47,326 bases of DNA from Verrucomicrobiota bacterium (GCA_016235555.1 JACRKC010000012.1:1-47326); one strand, 5' to 3'; positions 24,436 through 33,462 are shown, counted from the first letter of the stretch. Made by a program: numbers and translations. The notes: a model not told the origin generated them from the sequence alone.

Positions 24436-26295
24436 ATGCGCTTGTTCGCCGCCGGGCTGGCCCGGCTCGACGCCTCCTACCGTGACCGACCGTATTTCGT
24501 CGGCCAGCGCGCGCGGCTGCTCGCGTTGTTCAGCCTGCTGCTGCTCGTGCTGGCTCCGATCAACGTCGCCAAGCTCCTGCGGTATCCGCCCCCGTATCTG
24601 GCCGAGCGGCTGGCTTTCAACGCCCTCGTCGTGGCCGTGGCGTGGTGGACGTTGCGCGGGGTGATGCGGGGCCGCTTCGAACGCGCGGGCAACGGGCTCG
24701 TGCTCGTCGTCGTCGGGACGATGCACGGCGGGGCGCTGCTCGTGGGCGCCTATGCGCAACCGTTGAGCGCGGCGATCCAGATGCTCGCGTTCGATCTGGT
24801 GTTCCTCCTGTGCGCGCTCGTGTTCGCGTCCCGGCCCGTGGCGTTCGCGGTGCTGGGCCTCATGGTGACCGGGCACGTGGCCCTCCACCTGAAGGCCCTG
24901 CACGGTCCGCGCGCCCCCGGCTCGATCCAGTTTGCGGCCGACACGCTGCTGCGCGACGGGTTGCTGGCGATGGGCCTGACGTTTGCGCTCGGCGTCACGC
25001 TCGCCCGCATGATCGAGGCGGCGCACACGCGCAGCGAGGAGGCGTTGCAGCAGACGCGTCTCACGAACGAGAACCTCGAGCGCCTCGTCGCCGAGCGCAC
25101 GCGCGAACTCGAGGCCGCCTCGCAGCAGGCGACCGCGGCGTCGCGGGCGAAGAGCGAGTTCCTCGCCAACATGAGCCACGAGATCCGCACGCCGCTCAAT
25201 GGCATCATCGCCTCGTCCGACCTGCTCGGGCAGCGTCCGGATCTGCCCGAGCCGGCGCGCGAACAGGTGCGGCTCATCGCCGACTCGGGTGAGCTGCTGT
25301 TGAAGCAACTCAGCGACATCCTCGATTTTTCCAAGATCGAGGCCGGACAGCTGGCGTTGGAGAAACATGCGTTCGACCTGCCGACCACGGTGGCCGATAC
25401 GGTGGCGCTGACCGCACCGAAGGCGGCGGCGGGCGACGTGAGACTCGACTGCGAACTCGCGGCCGATCTGCCGCGGCAGGTCGAAGGGGACAGCTTTCGC
25501 CTCCGGCAGGTGCTGCTCAACCTGGTGTCCAACGCGATCAAGTTCACGCCGCCGGGCGGCCGCGTGCTGGTGCGGGTCGTGGCGGCGCCGGTGGAGGGCG
25601 GCACGGTGCGCGTGCGGCTCGAGGTGCGCGACACGGGCATCGGGATCGCGCCGGAGGTGCTCGGGCGGATGTTCGAGCGCTTCATGCAGGCCGACACGTC
25701 CACCACGCGGCGCTACGGCGGCTCCGGGCTCGGCCTCGCGATCAGCGCGCAGCTGGTGCAGATCATGGGTGGCCGGATCGAGGCGGAAAGCGAACCGGGG
25801 AAGGGGGCGGTGTTTCACTTCACGCTTCCGCTCGCGGTGGTGGCCGACTCCGCGGCCGTCGACCGCACGACCGTGCGGATCACGACGCAACTCGGCCTGC
25901 GCGTGCTCGTGGTCGAGGACAACGCGGTCAACCGGCGGCTCCTCGCCGCCCAACTCGGCCAGCTCGGCTGCACGCCCGCGATGGCGGAGGATGGCGAGCA
26001 GGCGCTCGCCGCGCTGCAAATCCCGCCGCTGCCGGACGCCGTGCTGATGGATTGCCACATGCCGGTGCTCGACGGCTGGGAAACGACCCGCCGCATCCGG
26101 GCCTGGGCGGGCGACCCGGCGCTGCACCGCCGCCAGGCGGCGACGCTCCCGGTCATCGCGCTGACGGCCGCGACGTTTCCGGAGGAGCGGGCGCGCTGCC
26201 GTGAAGCCGGCATGGATGATTTTCTCGCGAAGCCGCTCAAGCTGGCCGACCTGCAGCGGGCGCTGGCCGGGCGGGTGAACCGGAAACCCGGGTAA
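24436..26295 (+). CDS. Hybrid sensor histidine kinase with C-terminal receiver
   Basis: A 619-residue protein from the ATG at 24436. About six hydrophobic helices (30-190) form an unrecognised membrane sensor. A coiled-coil connector (195-235) leads to the HisKA domain with H248 in N-M-S-H-E-I-R-T-P-L-N-G. The ATPase domain follows (N-box N-L-V-S-N-A-I-K-F-T, D-T-G-I-G-I-A, G-G-S-G-L-G-L-A-I). A receiver (about 488-615) has E-D-N-A-V-N-R and D539 in L-M-D-C-H-M-P-V-L-D-G-W. No Hpt domain or separate output is encoded next to it. It is divergent from the exported repeat-protein gene and may share a control region with it. Confidence 0.92.
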   Translation: MRLFAAGLARLDASYRDRPYFVGQRARLLALFSLLLLVLAPINVAKLLRYPPPYLAERLAFNALVVAVAWWTLRGVMRGRFERAGNGLVLVVVGTMHGGALLVGAYAQPLSAAIQMLAFDLVFLLCALVFASRPVAFAVLGLMVTGHVALHLKALHGPRAPGSIQFAADTLLRDGLLAMGLTFALGVTLARMIEAAHTRSEEALQQTRLTNENLERLVAERTRELEAASQQATAASRAKSEFLANMSHEIRTPLNGIIASSDLLGQRPDLPEPAREQVRLIADSGELLLKQLSDILDFSKIEAGQLALEKHAFDLPTTVADTVALTAPKAAAGDVRLDCELAADLPRQVEGDSFRLRQVLLNLVSNAIKFTPPGGRVLVRVVAAPVEGGTVRVRLEVRDTGIGIAPEVLGRMFERFMQADTSTTRRYGGSGLGLAISAQLVQIMGGRIEAESEPGKGAVFHFTLPLAVVADSAAVDRTTVRITTQLGLRVLVVEDNAVNRRLLAAQLGQLGCTPAMAEDGEQALAALQIPPLPDAVLMDCHMPVLDGWETTRRIRAWAGDPALHRRQAATLPVIALTAATFPEERARCREAGMDDFLAKPLKLADLQRALAGRVNRKPG

Positions 26296-26363
26296 GATCA
26301 CGCGGGCCGTCCCCGGTGCGACGAAGTGCTTGCCCGCCTCCCTCGATCCGCCGAAATCGCGCC

Positions 26364-27041
26364 ATGGACCCGCGGCCCATCTACTTCGTCCGCCTCGCCG
26401 CCGGCGTGCGCGGGCCGATGGCCGTCGAACACCTGCGCGATCTGGCGGACGCCGGGTTTGTCACGCGCGAGCACGAGATCGCGTTGAGTGCGGACGGACC
26501 GTGGACGCCGCTCGCGGGCCAGGCGATTTGTGCCGAGGTGTTTCCCGCGCGGCGGGCGATCGCTTTCAAGGACGCGCAGATCGTGCCGGTGAGCGATGCG
26601 CCGGTGGCCACGCTCGATCCGAATCGCGCCATCGAAGAGGCGAATCGCCCGCCGCCCTCGTTTCGGGGCCGCGAGGTGTTCGTGACGGCGCGCGGCCTGC
26701 TTGGCACGCCGGACAGCGGAAAACCGAACGAGGTGCAGGCGATGGTGCAGGAAGTCCATGCGCGGGTCGCGGCCCACGCACCTCCGCCGCCACCACCACC
26801 GCCTCCGCCACCGAAATTTCCGCGCTGGCGCTGGTTTGTCGCCGCGAGCCTGCTCGGCACCGCGGGGATCATGGGCATCCCGCTGCTCTACGAGATGCGC
26901 TACGATTCCACCTCGGTCGCGATCCTGCTGTTCTGGACGGCGCTCTACAACGCCTTCGTCGGCACCGTCATGATGGTCGATCGCGCGCACAACGCGTGGC
27001 TCCGCACGCGGGCGCTCGCCGGGGAGAAGACCGACGACTGA
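26364..27041 (+). CDS. GYF-like domain membrane protein with polyproline stretch
   Basis: This 225-residue protein starts MDPRPIYFVRLAAGVRGPMA, a pattern of the bacterial GYF_2 domain (Y-x-x-x-x-G-x-x-G-P, then about 40 residues on, D-G-P-W-T-P-L). A run of ten or more prolines lies near residue 145. Two membrane helices follow (about 155-175 and 185-205). GYF domains bind proline-rich segments, so the protein may bind itself or partners; the task is unknown. It lies 68 bp after the hybrid kinase on the same strand and may be co-transcribed with it. Confidence 0.72.
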   Translation: MDPRPIYFVRLAAGVRGPMAVEHLRDLADAGFVTREHEIALSADGPWTPLAGQAICAEVFPARRAIAFKDAQIVPVSDAPVATLDPNRAIEEANRPPPSFRGREVFVTARGLLGTPDSGKPNEVQAMVQEVHARVAAHAPPPPPPPPPPPKFPRWRWFVAASLLGTAGIMGIPLLYEMRYDSTSVAILLFWTALYNAFVGTVMMVDRAHNAWLRTRALAGEKTDD

Positions 27042-27047
27042 ACGGGC

Positions 27048-27180
27048 GTAACTCAAACTGAGGTCAGTTCTCGAATGCCTCGGTTGTAGCGGCGGTCGAT
27101 GACCGCCGTCGTTGCGCCAAGGGGATTCGTTCGGCGGTCATAGCCCGCCGCTACAAATCCCTGACATCAGTTTGAGTCAC
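27048..27180. repeat. Nested inverted repeat, 133 bp (GCGGCGGTC type)
   Basis: The outer arms GTAACTCAAACTGAGGTCAG (27048-27067) and CTGACATCAGTTTGAGTCAC (27161-27180) pair with two mismatches. Inside, TTGTAGCGGCGGTCGATGAC (27084-) pairs with the inverted ...GCCCGCCGCTACAAA (to 27157). A related element starts at 47263 at the window edge. Placed just after the GYF gene stop and before the TonB receptor gene. Confidence 0.85.
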
Positions 27181-27295
27181 ACCCCGACTGAACGGTTGAC
27201 GAGATTCGCGCTTCTAATCGGGCGCGGAGTCCCCTTTCATGCCCGGGACCATGACCAAGCCGTCCGCGACCGTGGCGGACCAAACCTTCGCTACC

Positions 27296-30200
27296 ATGAA
27301 TCGCATGAAATCCCTCCTTGCGTTGTTCTGCGCCGGCGCGTTCGCGCTCCTCGCCGCATCCGCTCACGCCCAGTCCGGCGCCACCGGCACGATCACCGGC
27401 CGCGTTTTCAACCCCTCGACCGGCGAGTTTCTGCGCAACGCGCAGGTGCGCGTCGAACAGACCGGCGTGAGCGCCGTCTCCGAAGGCGGCGGTGAGTTCC
27501 GCCTCTCGCCCGTGCCCGCGGGCAAGGTCACCGTTGTTGTCACCTACACCGGCTATCGCACCGCGACCGCCACGGTCGACGTGCCCGCCGGTGGCAGCGC
27601 CACGCAAAATTTTGATCTGGTCAGCACCCTCGAATCGCCGTCGGAGGGGAATGTGGTCAAACTCCAGGCCTTCACCGTCTCCTCCGAGCGCGAGGGCGCG
27701 GCCAAGGCCATCATGGACCAGCGCAATTCCATGAACATCACCAACACGGTGGCCTCCGATTCTTTCGGCGACAACGCCGAGGGCAACGTGGGCGAGTTCT
27801 TGAAACATCTGCCCGGCGTCGAACTGGACCTCTTCTACGGTGAAGTCCGCACCGTGCGCCTCGGCGGCCTTGGCTCCGAATACACCTCGGTCACGATGGA
27901 CGGCATCGCGCTCGCCTCGGTTGACGCCAACAACTCCGGTTCCGGCGCCGCGCGCTCGTTCACGATGGAGATGGCCTCGCTCAACTCCATGGAGTCGATC
28001 GAAATCTCAAAAACCATCAGCGCCGACGTCGACGCCAATGCCCCCGCCGGCACGATCAACCTCCGCACCAAGCGCGCCTTTGACCGCTCCGGGCGCCGCG
28101 TCTCGTGGCAGGCCAACGTCACCGCGCACTCCGAGGCGATGAAGTTCGGCTCGTCGCCCGGCCCCGACGAAGACCGCTCCAGCTACAAGATTCGCCCCGG
28201 CGGCATCCTCGAATACTCCGATGTGTTCCTCAACAAGCGCCTCGGCGTCGTGCTGAACATCAGCGAGTCCAACGTCTACCAGGAAGCCCTCATCACCTCG
28301 GCCGCCTACAGCACTGCCGTGACCGCGGCCGATACGCGTCCGCTCGTGCCCACCACGCTGAATTTCCAGTGGGCGCCGCGCTTCAACAAGCGCTTCGCCG
28401 TCACGCTCACTTCCGACTACAAGTTCAGCAACAACCTCAACGTCGGCCTCGGCGTCGTCTACAACTACGTCGATCTCTGGACGCCGCAGCGCACCGTGAT
28501 CTTCAATTCGAGCACCAACGCGCGCGCGCAAGTCGTCGGCAACGATCCGCTGCTCAGCTTCACGTCGGCCGCCAGCGGCACCGTGCAGGTCAATCCGGTG
28601 GCGGTGTCGAAGATGGGCGAGACATTCACGCTGCTCCCGCGCATCGCCTACAAGCGCGGCAACCTCGAACTCGAGGGCAAGTTTGCCTACTCGGATTCGA
28701 CGAGCTGGTATGATCCGTTCGTGCACCGCCGCTCCGTCCGCGACACCAACAGCCCGATCGCCAACGGCATCACCTACCGCGCCGAGCGCTCGTCGCTGAT
28801 GTCGGTCGACTGGAAATTCACCCAGGTCGCCGGCCCGGACATCGCAAGCGGCGCGAGCTACAACAATCCCACCATCACGGTGAACGACGGCCGCTTCGGC
28901 CGCACGGTCCTTTTCACCGGCGAGGTGCTCGGCACGCTCAAGACCACCGCGGGCCTGCCCGTGATCTGGAAAACCGGCCTCAAGACGCGCCAGCAGATCC
29001 AGAAGTTTGAAGACGACCAGCTCGCCAAGCGCTACGACTACGCGCCGGGCGGCGTCATCCCGGCGCGCGGCGCGTGGGACGGCTTCCGCTCCCCGTGGGA
29101 ATACTCCCTCGGCATGATCAACGGCAGCACGGCCTCGATCTCGGGCGCGACCGTTTTCATGCCCAACCTCCGGGCGATCGCGAACCTTTACGACGCCAAC
29201 CCCGCCGCGTTCCGCCAGAACTGGGGCACGAACGCCGACAACTACTACCAGTCCTACGTCGCCCGCCGCCGCCGCTTCTACGAGCAGATCGACGCCGGTT
29301 TCCTCATGGGCACGACGACGCTTAAGGGCCTCACCCTCCGCGCCGGCCTGCGCTGGGAAGGCACCGAGACCGAGGCCAGCGAAGCCGATACGCGCACGCC
29401 CACCGAGGTGCGCACGGCCGGCTTCCCCGTCGCGGCCAACGGCATCGCGACGACCATCCCCGGCATCGACTACCAGTTTCTCTCGCAGCCGCGCGTGAAG
29501 CGCACCGGCAGCTACGACAACGTCTTCCCGAGCGCCTCGCTGAAATACAACCTCCGCCGTAATCTGGACGTCCAGTTCGGCTACAGCTCGACCATCCGCC
29601 GGCCCTCCTACGTCAATCTCGCCGGCGTCTGGATCATCAACGAAACCGCCAAGACCGTCACGCTGCCGAACCCCGGCCTCACGCCCGAGACCGCGGACAA
29701 TTTCGCCGGCCGCCTCGCCTACTACTTCGAACCCGTCGGCCAGCTCGCCGCCACCTTCACTCAACGCAACGTGAAGAAGCTCTTCATCGGCGACAGCCTG
29801 ACGGCCGAGGAATTCGGCTACACCGGCGACGACGACCTTCAGGGCTACCTCTTCAACACCACCGCCAACAGCGAAAACCGGATCAAAATCCGCAGCATGG
29901 AGCTCGAGTATAACCAGAGCCTCGCGTTTCTCGGCCAGCTCTTCCGTCGCCTCTCCGTGCGCGCCAGCTACACGCGCCTGTATGCCGAGGTCCCGCGCGC
30001 CAACCTCACGCCACACCTCGCGGCCGGCGGCCTCAACTACACCTACAACCGGTTCAACGCCTACGCGAACTGGAACTGGTCGGACGACGTGAACACCAAC
30101 GTCGCCGGCACCACCTACCGCCGCCACCGCGCCAACGTCGACCTGGGTGGCGGCTGGCGCATCAACAACGTCTACAGCCTCTCGGTCAGCGTGCGCAACC

Positions 30201-30313
30201 TGACCGACACGCCCTACATCAACATGCAGAAATTCGTCACCGGCCCGACCGCGATCACCCGCCACGAAACCGTCGGCCAGTCGTGGACGTTCGCGATCAA
30301 GGGCGCGTATTGA
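27296..30313 (+). CDS. TonB-dependent receptor with N-terminal carboxypeptidase-regulatory-like domain
   Basis: A receptor of about 1005 residues. Start at the ATG at 27296 or 27305; both lead into the signal peptide M-K-S-L-L-A-L-F-C-A-G-A-F-A-L-L-A-A-S-A-H-A-Q. A beta-sandwich CarboxypepD_reg-like domain follows (G-T-I-T-G-R-V-F-N ... G-Y-R-T-A-T). The TonB-linked stretch L-Q-A-F-T-V-S-S-E-R and the plug (F-L-K-H-L-P-G-V-E-L ... V-T-M-D-G-I-A-L-A) come next, then a large barrel ending in an aromatic-rich strand. It belongs to the long-barrel TonB group often used for polymers. The Tat-exported FAD oxidoreductase downstream (130 bp) may act on the same substrate. Ligand unknown. Confidence 0.92.
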   Translation: MNRMKSLLALFCAGAFALLAASAHAQSGATGTITGRVFNPSTGEFLRNAQVRVEQTGVSAVSEGGGEFRLSPVPAGKVTVVVTYTGYRTATATVDVPAGGSATQNFDLVSTLESPSEGNVVKLQAFTVSSEREGAAKAIMDQRNSMNITNTVASDSFGDNAEGNVGEFLKHLPGVELDLFYGEVRTVRLGGLGSEYTSVTMDGIALASVDANNSGSGAARSFTMEMASLNSMESIEISKTISADVDANAPAGTINLRTKRAFDRSGRRVSWQANVTAHSEAMKFGSSPGPDEDRSSYKIRPGGILEYSDVFLNKRLGVVLNISESNVYQEALITSAAYSTAVTAADTRPLVPTTLNFQWAPRFNKRFAVTLTSDYKFSNNLNVGLGVVYNYVDLWTPQRTVIFNSSTNARAQVVGNDPLLSFTSAASGTVQVNPVAVSKMGETFTLLPRIAYKRGNLELEGKFAYSDSTSWYDPFVHRRSVRDTNSPIANGITYRAERSSLMSVDWKFTQVAGPDIASGASYNNPTITVNDGRFGRTVLFTGEVLGTLKTTAGLPVIWKTGLKTRQQIQKFEDDQLAKRYDYAPGGVIPARGAWDGFRSPWEYSLGMINGSTASISGATVFMPNLRAIANLYDANPAAFRQNWGTNADNYYQSYVARRRRFYEQIDAGFLMGTTTLKGLTLRAGLRWEGTETEASEADTRTPTEVRTAGFPVAANGIATTIPGIDYQFLSQPRVKRTGSYDNVFPSASLKYNLRRNLDVQFGYSSTIRRPSYVNLAGVWIINETAKTVTLPNPGLTPETADNFAGRLAYYFEPVGQLAATFTQRNVKKLFIGDSLTAEEFGYTGDDDLQGYLFNTTANSENRIKIRSMELEYNQSLAFLGQLFRRLSVRASYTRLYAEVPRANLTPHLAAGGLNYTYNRFNAYANWNWSDDVNTNVAGTTYRRHRANVDLGGGWRINNVYSLSVSVRNLTDTPYINMQKFVTGPTAITRHETVGQSWTFAIKGAY

Positions 30314-30319
30314 GTCCGA

Positions 30320-30438
30320 GGTGGAGCGCGTTGACCCCAACGCGCTTTGCCGCGCTCCATCACATTTGCTGCGTTTTTCTCGTCGCGTCGGCGATCTGCA
30401 CCACCCGAAAGCGCGTTGAGGGCAACGCGCTCCACCCC
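30320..30438. repeat. Inverted repeat with GGTGGAGCGCGTTG arms and a different centre
   Basis: The left hairpin GGTGGAGCGCGTTGACCCCA... (30320-30346) and the right hairpin (30411-30438, ending CAACGCGCTCCACCCC) are the outer arms of the 117-bp elements. The 60-bp interior is unrelated to the GGTGGGAGGGGC centre of those. Nearly equal total length (119 bp) with a swapped core suggests a modular element. It lies between the TonB receptor and oxidoreductase genes. Confidence 0.85.
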
Positions 30439-30443
30439 AGACC

Positions 30444-32168
30444 ATGAACCGCCGCGCCTTTCTCCAGCAGACCGCGTTACTCGCCCCGGCCGCACTCGCC
30501 GCGCCGTCGCTCGCACGCGCGCAAAGCGTGGCGCCCGCGCCGCTCACCGGCGCCGCCGCGCGCACTGCGCCCGCCGCGAAGGAACTTGCCGCCGACCTCG
30601 TGATCGTCGGCGGCGGCACCGGCGGTTGCGCCGCCGCGCTGGCCGCCGCACGCAATGGCCTGCGCGTGGTTCTGACGGAGGAGACCGACTGGATCGGCGG
30701 ACAACTGACGTCGCAGGCGGTGCCGCCGGACGAGAACGCGCACATCGAGACGCACGGCGCCACGAAGTCCTACCAGGCGTTCCGCCAGGGCGTGCGCGAC
30801 TACTACGTGCGCCACTACCCACTGTCCGACGCCGCGCGCGTCAACCTCCGGCTCAATCCCGGCAACGGCAGCGTCTCGCGTCTCTGCCACGAGCCGCGCG
30901 TCGCCGTCGCCGTGCTCGAGGCAATGTTCGCGCCCTTCGTCGCCGCGGCGCGCGTCACGATCCTGCGCCGCCATCGTCCGATGCGCGCCGCCGTGCAGCG
31001 CGACCGGGTCGAAGCGATCACGGTGCAGAGCCTCGAATCGGGCCACGAGGTCGTGCTGCGCGCGCCGCTGTTCGTCGACGCGACCGAGCTCGGCGAATTG
31101 CTGCCGCTCACCGGCACGGAATACGTCACCGGCGCCGAGGCGCGGCGCGACACCGGCGAGCCGCACGCGCCGGACCAGGCGCAGCCGCTGAACATGCAGT
31201 CGTTCACCTGCTGTTTCGCGATGGATTACCTCGCCGGCGAGGATCACACGATCGCGCGGCCGGCCGAATATGCGTTCTGGCGCGAGCACGTGCCGCCGCT
31301 CAATCCGCCGTGGGCCGGCAAGCTGCTCAGCCTGTTTTACTCGCAGCCCAAGACGCTCAAGCCCTTCAACTACGGCTTCGATCCGGCGAAGGGCACCGGG
31401 CTGTTCAAATACCGCCGCATCATCGACCGCACCAACTTCGCGCCCGGCACCTACGCGGGCGACATCACGTTGGTGAACTGGCCGCAGAACGACTACATGC
31501 TCGGCAATCTCTGCGAGGTGCCGGCGGAGGAGGCCGCGCGCCACGTCGCGCGCGCCAAGCAGCTCAGCCTCGCGTGGCTCTACTGGCTCCAGACCGAATG
31601 CCCGCGCCCGGACGGCGGCACCGGTTGGAAAGGCCTGCGGCTGCGCCCCGACATCGTGGGCACCGAGGATGGCCTCGCGAAATATCCCTACATCCGCGAG
31701 AGCCGGCGCATCCGCGCGGAGTTCACTGTGACGGAGCTGCACGTCGGCACCGCGGCGCGGGCGAAGGAACTCGGCACCGACAAAAACGTGTTCGCGACGC
31801 CCTTCGCCGATTCGGTCGGCATCGGCCACTATCACATCGACCTGCATCCGAGCAGCGGCGGCGACAACTACATCGATTTCGGCGGCCTGCCGTTTCGAAT
31901 TCCGCTCGGCGCGCTGCTGCCGCGTCGCGTCGAAAACCTGCTGCCCGCCTGCAAGAACCTCGGCACGACGCATCTCAGCAACGGCTCGTTCCGCCTGCAT
32001 CCCGTCGAGTGGGCGATCGGCGAAGCGGTGGGGGAGTTGGCGGCGTTTTGCCGCGCGAAAAAAGAGCCGCCCCGCGCCGTGCGGGCGAAGGCCGCGCTGC
32101 TTGCGGAGTTCCAGGCCAAAGTGGTCGCGTCCGGCATGCCGATCGCGTGGCCGGCCGCGAAAATCTGA
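30444..32168 (+). CDS. Tat-exported FAD-dependent oxidoreductase
   Basis: The 574-residue protein opens MNRRAFLQQTALLAPAALAA, a twin-arginine signal with probable cleavage near A-R-A-Q. The mature part begins with the Rossmann motif D-L-V-I-V-G-G-G-T-G-G-C-A-A-A (51-65), then E-E-T-D-W-I-G-G-Q (79-87), as in the FAD_oxidored family (PF12831). Near the C-terminus, L-L-P-A-C-K-N-L-G-T-T-H-L-S-N-G-S-F-R-L-H-P fits the second FAD-contact region. These enzymes are often encoded with polysaccharide or aromatic-compound uptake genes in PVC bacteria; the substrate here is unknown. Export folded with FAD fits the Tat route. Confidence 0.87.
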   Translation: MNRRAFLQQTALLAPAALAAPSLARAQSVAPAPLTGAAARTAPAAKELAADLVIVGGGTGGCAAALAAARNGLRVVLTEETDWIGGQLTSQAVPPDENAHIETHGATKSYQAFRQGVRDYYVRHYPLSDAARVNLRLNPGNGSVSRLCHEPRVAVAVLEAMFAPFVAAARVTILRRHRPMRAAVQRDRVEAITVQSLESGHEVVLRAPLFVDATELGELLPLTGTEYVTGAEARRDTGEPHAPDQAQPLNMQSFTCCFAMDYLAGEDHTIARPAEYAFWREHVPPLNPPWAGKLLSLFYSQPKTLKPFNYGFDPAKGTGLFKYRRIIDRTNFAPGTYAGDITLVNWPQNDYMLGNLCEVPAEEAARHVARAKQLSLAWLYWLQTECPRPDGGTGWKGLRLRPDIVGTEDGLAKYPYIRESRRIRAEFTVTELHVGTAARAKELGTDKNVFATPFADSVGIGHYHIDLHPSSGGDNYIDFGGLPFRIPLGALLPRRVENLLPACKNLGTTHLSNGSFRLHPVEWAIGEAVGELAAFCRAKKEPPRAVRAKAALLAEFQAKVVASGMPIAWPAAKI

Positions 32169-32185
32169 GTCAACGAGGCAGTCGA

Positions 32186-32302
32186 GGTGGAGCGCGTTGA
32201 CCTCAACGCGCATTTGGTGGGAGGGGCTTTACGCCCCGACGAGTCGCGGGGTAAACCCGCTCCCACCTTCAAACCAGCGCGTTGAGGGCAACGCGCTCCA
32301 CC
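32186..32302. repeat. 117-bp compound palindrome, copy B (inverted relative to copy A)
   Basis: Outer hairpin arms GGTGGAGCGCGTTGACCTCA... and ...GCAACGCGCTCCACC enclose the inner pair GGTGGGAGGGGCTTTACGCC ... GGGGTAAACCCGCTCCCACC. Its reverse complement matches 15084-15200 over all 117 bp with about 10 differences. It starts 18 bp after the oxidoreductase stop codon. Confidence 0.9.
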
Positions 32303-32358
32303 CCGACGGCGATTATCCGGTCAAAGTTATGCCAGTTACGTCTCGCTTTTGGTCTTTT

Positions 32359-32422
32359 GGTAGGGGCGTCGCTTGACGACGCCCGCGCTGCGCAAACCCG
32401 GGCGCCGACAAGCGGCGCCCCC
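32359..32422. repeat. Palindromic repeat pair of GGGGCGTCG type
   Basis: Two small hairpins: GGGGCGTCGCTTGACGACGC (near 32363) and GGGCGCCGACAAGCGGCGCC (near 32400). They form two halves of an imperfect inverted repeat. The 384-bp gap 32169-32552 holds only this, the 117-bp element and a terminator; no gene is supported. Confidence 0.65.
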
Positions 32423-32474
32423 ACGGTCCGAATTCGTTTCGTATTTGGTATTAGACGTCCGCGGCCGTTCGCCG

Positions 32475-32503
32475 AAAAAAACCGGCAGGCTTGCGCCTGC
32501 CGG
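32475..32503 (-). terminator. Intrinsic terminator of the collagen-like gene
   Basis: On the minus strand a perfect stem CCGGCAGGC-GCAA-GCCTGCCGG (32482-32503) is followed by TTTTTTT (32475-32481). It lies about 50 bp after the stop codon of the collagen-like gene. Confidence 0.9.
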
Positions 32504-32552
32504 AGAATGAGAAAGTGCCGGGGGGATGGCCGCGGCTATGACGGAGTCAGGA

Positions 32553-33407
32553 TCAGTTGCCGCCGTTGAGGTCCATCAACCGGTAGACTTGGCCGTTGCT
32601 CGCTTGAATCCAGAACTGGCCGACCTTGAGGCCGGCCGCAATGGCCGCCGGCTTGTTCTGGAAAATGGGCAACGCGTCGAGACCGGTCACGCCCGTGGCG
32701 CCTTGGACGCCTTGGGCACCCTGCGGGCCGACGGCGCCGGTTTCACCCTTTTCACCTTTTTCGCCGCGATCGCCTTTGTCGCCCTGCGCACCTTGGACAC
32801 CTTGGATGCCTTGGTCACCTTTGTCGCCCTTGGGGCCTTGGACACCCTGATCGCCTTTGACGCCCTGAATGCCCTGGTCGCCCTTATCGCCCTTGACGCC
32901 TTGGATACCCTGCAGGCCTTGGTCGCCTTTGTCACCCTTCACGCCTTGGATGCCTTGGTCGCCCTTGTCACCTTTGACGCCTTGAATGCCTTGGATGCCC
33001 TGCGCGCCAGTCAGGCCGACCGCGCCGATCGTGAATTCAAACACATCGGTGGCCGCCGTGCCGGGGCCGAACGAAACCATCAAGCGATAAGTGCCCGGCG
33101 CCGTGGCAGTGGTGCCAGCCGGAAGCGTGGCGACGATCTCGGCGGAGCCGGCGGCGAACTTGGTGTTGAGCACCGCGATGCTCTTTGAACCCGGAAGGTA
33201 GAGGGAGACGGTCGGCGTGGTCTTGCCGAAGTTGATGCCAGTGATGAGCAGGCCGTCCGGCAGGATCGGCTCGACGCGGGTGACGACGACTTGGTTGCTG
33301 GAAAGCAACGATTGGGCCTGCGCGTGGGCCTTGGGGGCCACAGCGGCCAAGCTCAGAGCCGTGAGCGCCAGCAGGGCGCGGGGGGCGGAGAGGGAGAACG
33401 AGTTCAT
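32553..33407 (-). CDS. Exported collagen-like protein with IPT/TIG-type head
   Basis: This 284-residue protein has a signal peptide (1-30, ending A-P-K-A-H-A-Q). A domain of about 95 residues (38-127) resembles an IPT/TIG immunoglobulin-like fold (V-T-R-V-E-P-I-L-P-D-G-L-L-I-T-G-I-N-F-G). Next come 39 unbroken Gly-x-y triplets (about 128-244), dominated by G-I-Q, G-V-K, G-D-K and G-D-Q, and a compact C-terminal domain (245-284) ending Y-R-L-M-D-L-N-G-G-N. The triplets would form a charged, Pro-poor triple helix, as in other bacterial collagens. The tail may serve for trimer registration. It is a single-gene unit with its own terminator and a long upstream region with palindromic sites. Confidence 0.9.
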   Translation of the reverse strand: MNSFSLSAPRALLALTALSLAAVAPKAHAQAQSLLSSNQVVVTRVEPILPDGLLITGINFGKTTPTVSLYLPGSKSIAVLNTKFAAGSAEIVATLPAGTTATAPGTYRLMVSFGPGTAATDVFEFTIGAVGLTGAQGIQGIQGVKGDKGDQGIQGVKGDKGDQGLQGIQGVKGDKGDQGIQGVKGDQGVQGPKGDKGDQGIQGVQGAQGDKGDRGEKGEKGETGAVGPQGAQGVQGATGVTGLDALPIFQNKPAAIAAGLKVGQFWIQASNGQVYRLMDLNGGN

Positions 33408-33462
33408 GTAGGTTCGCTGACGATTATTGGATGATATGAGTGCCGTAACGGCGGCGCAGAGA

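Noticed and set aside
27048-27180. Possible second CRISPR array
   Set aside because: The GCGGCGGTC words are inverted, not direct, and there is no regular spacer. The same holds for the collagen triplets at 32650-33030, which are coding repeats.
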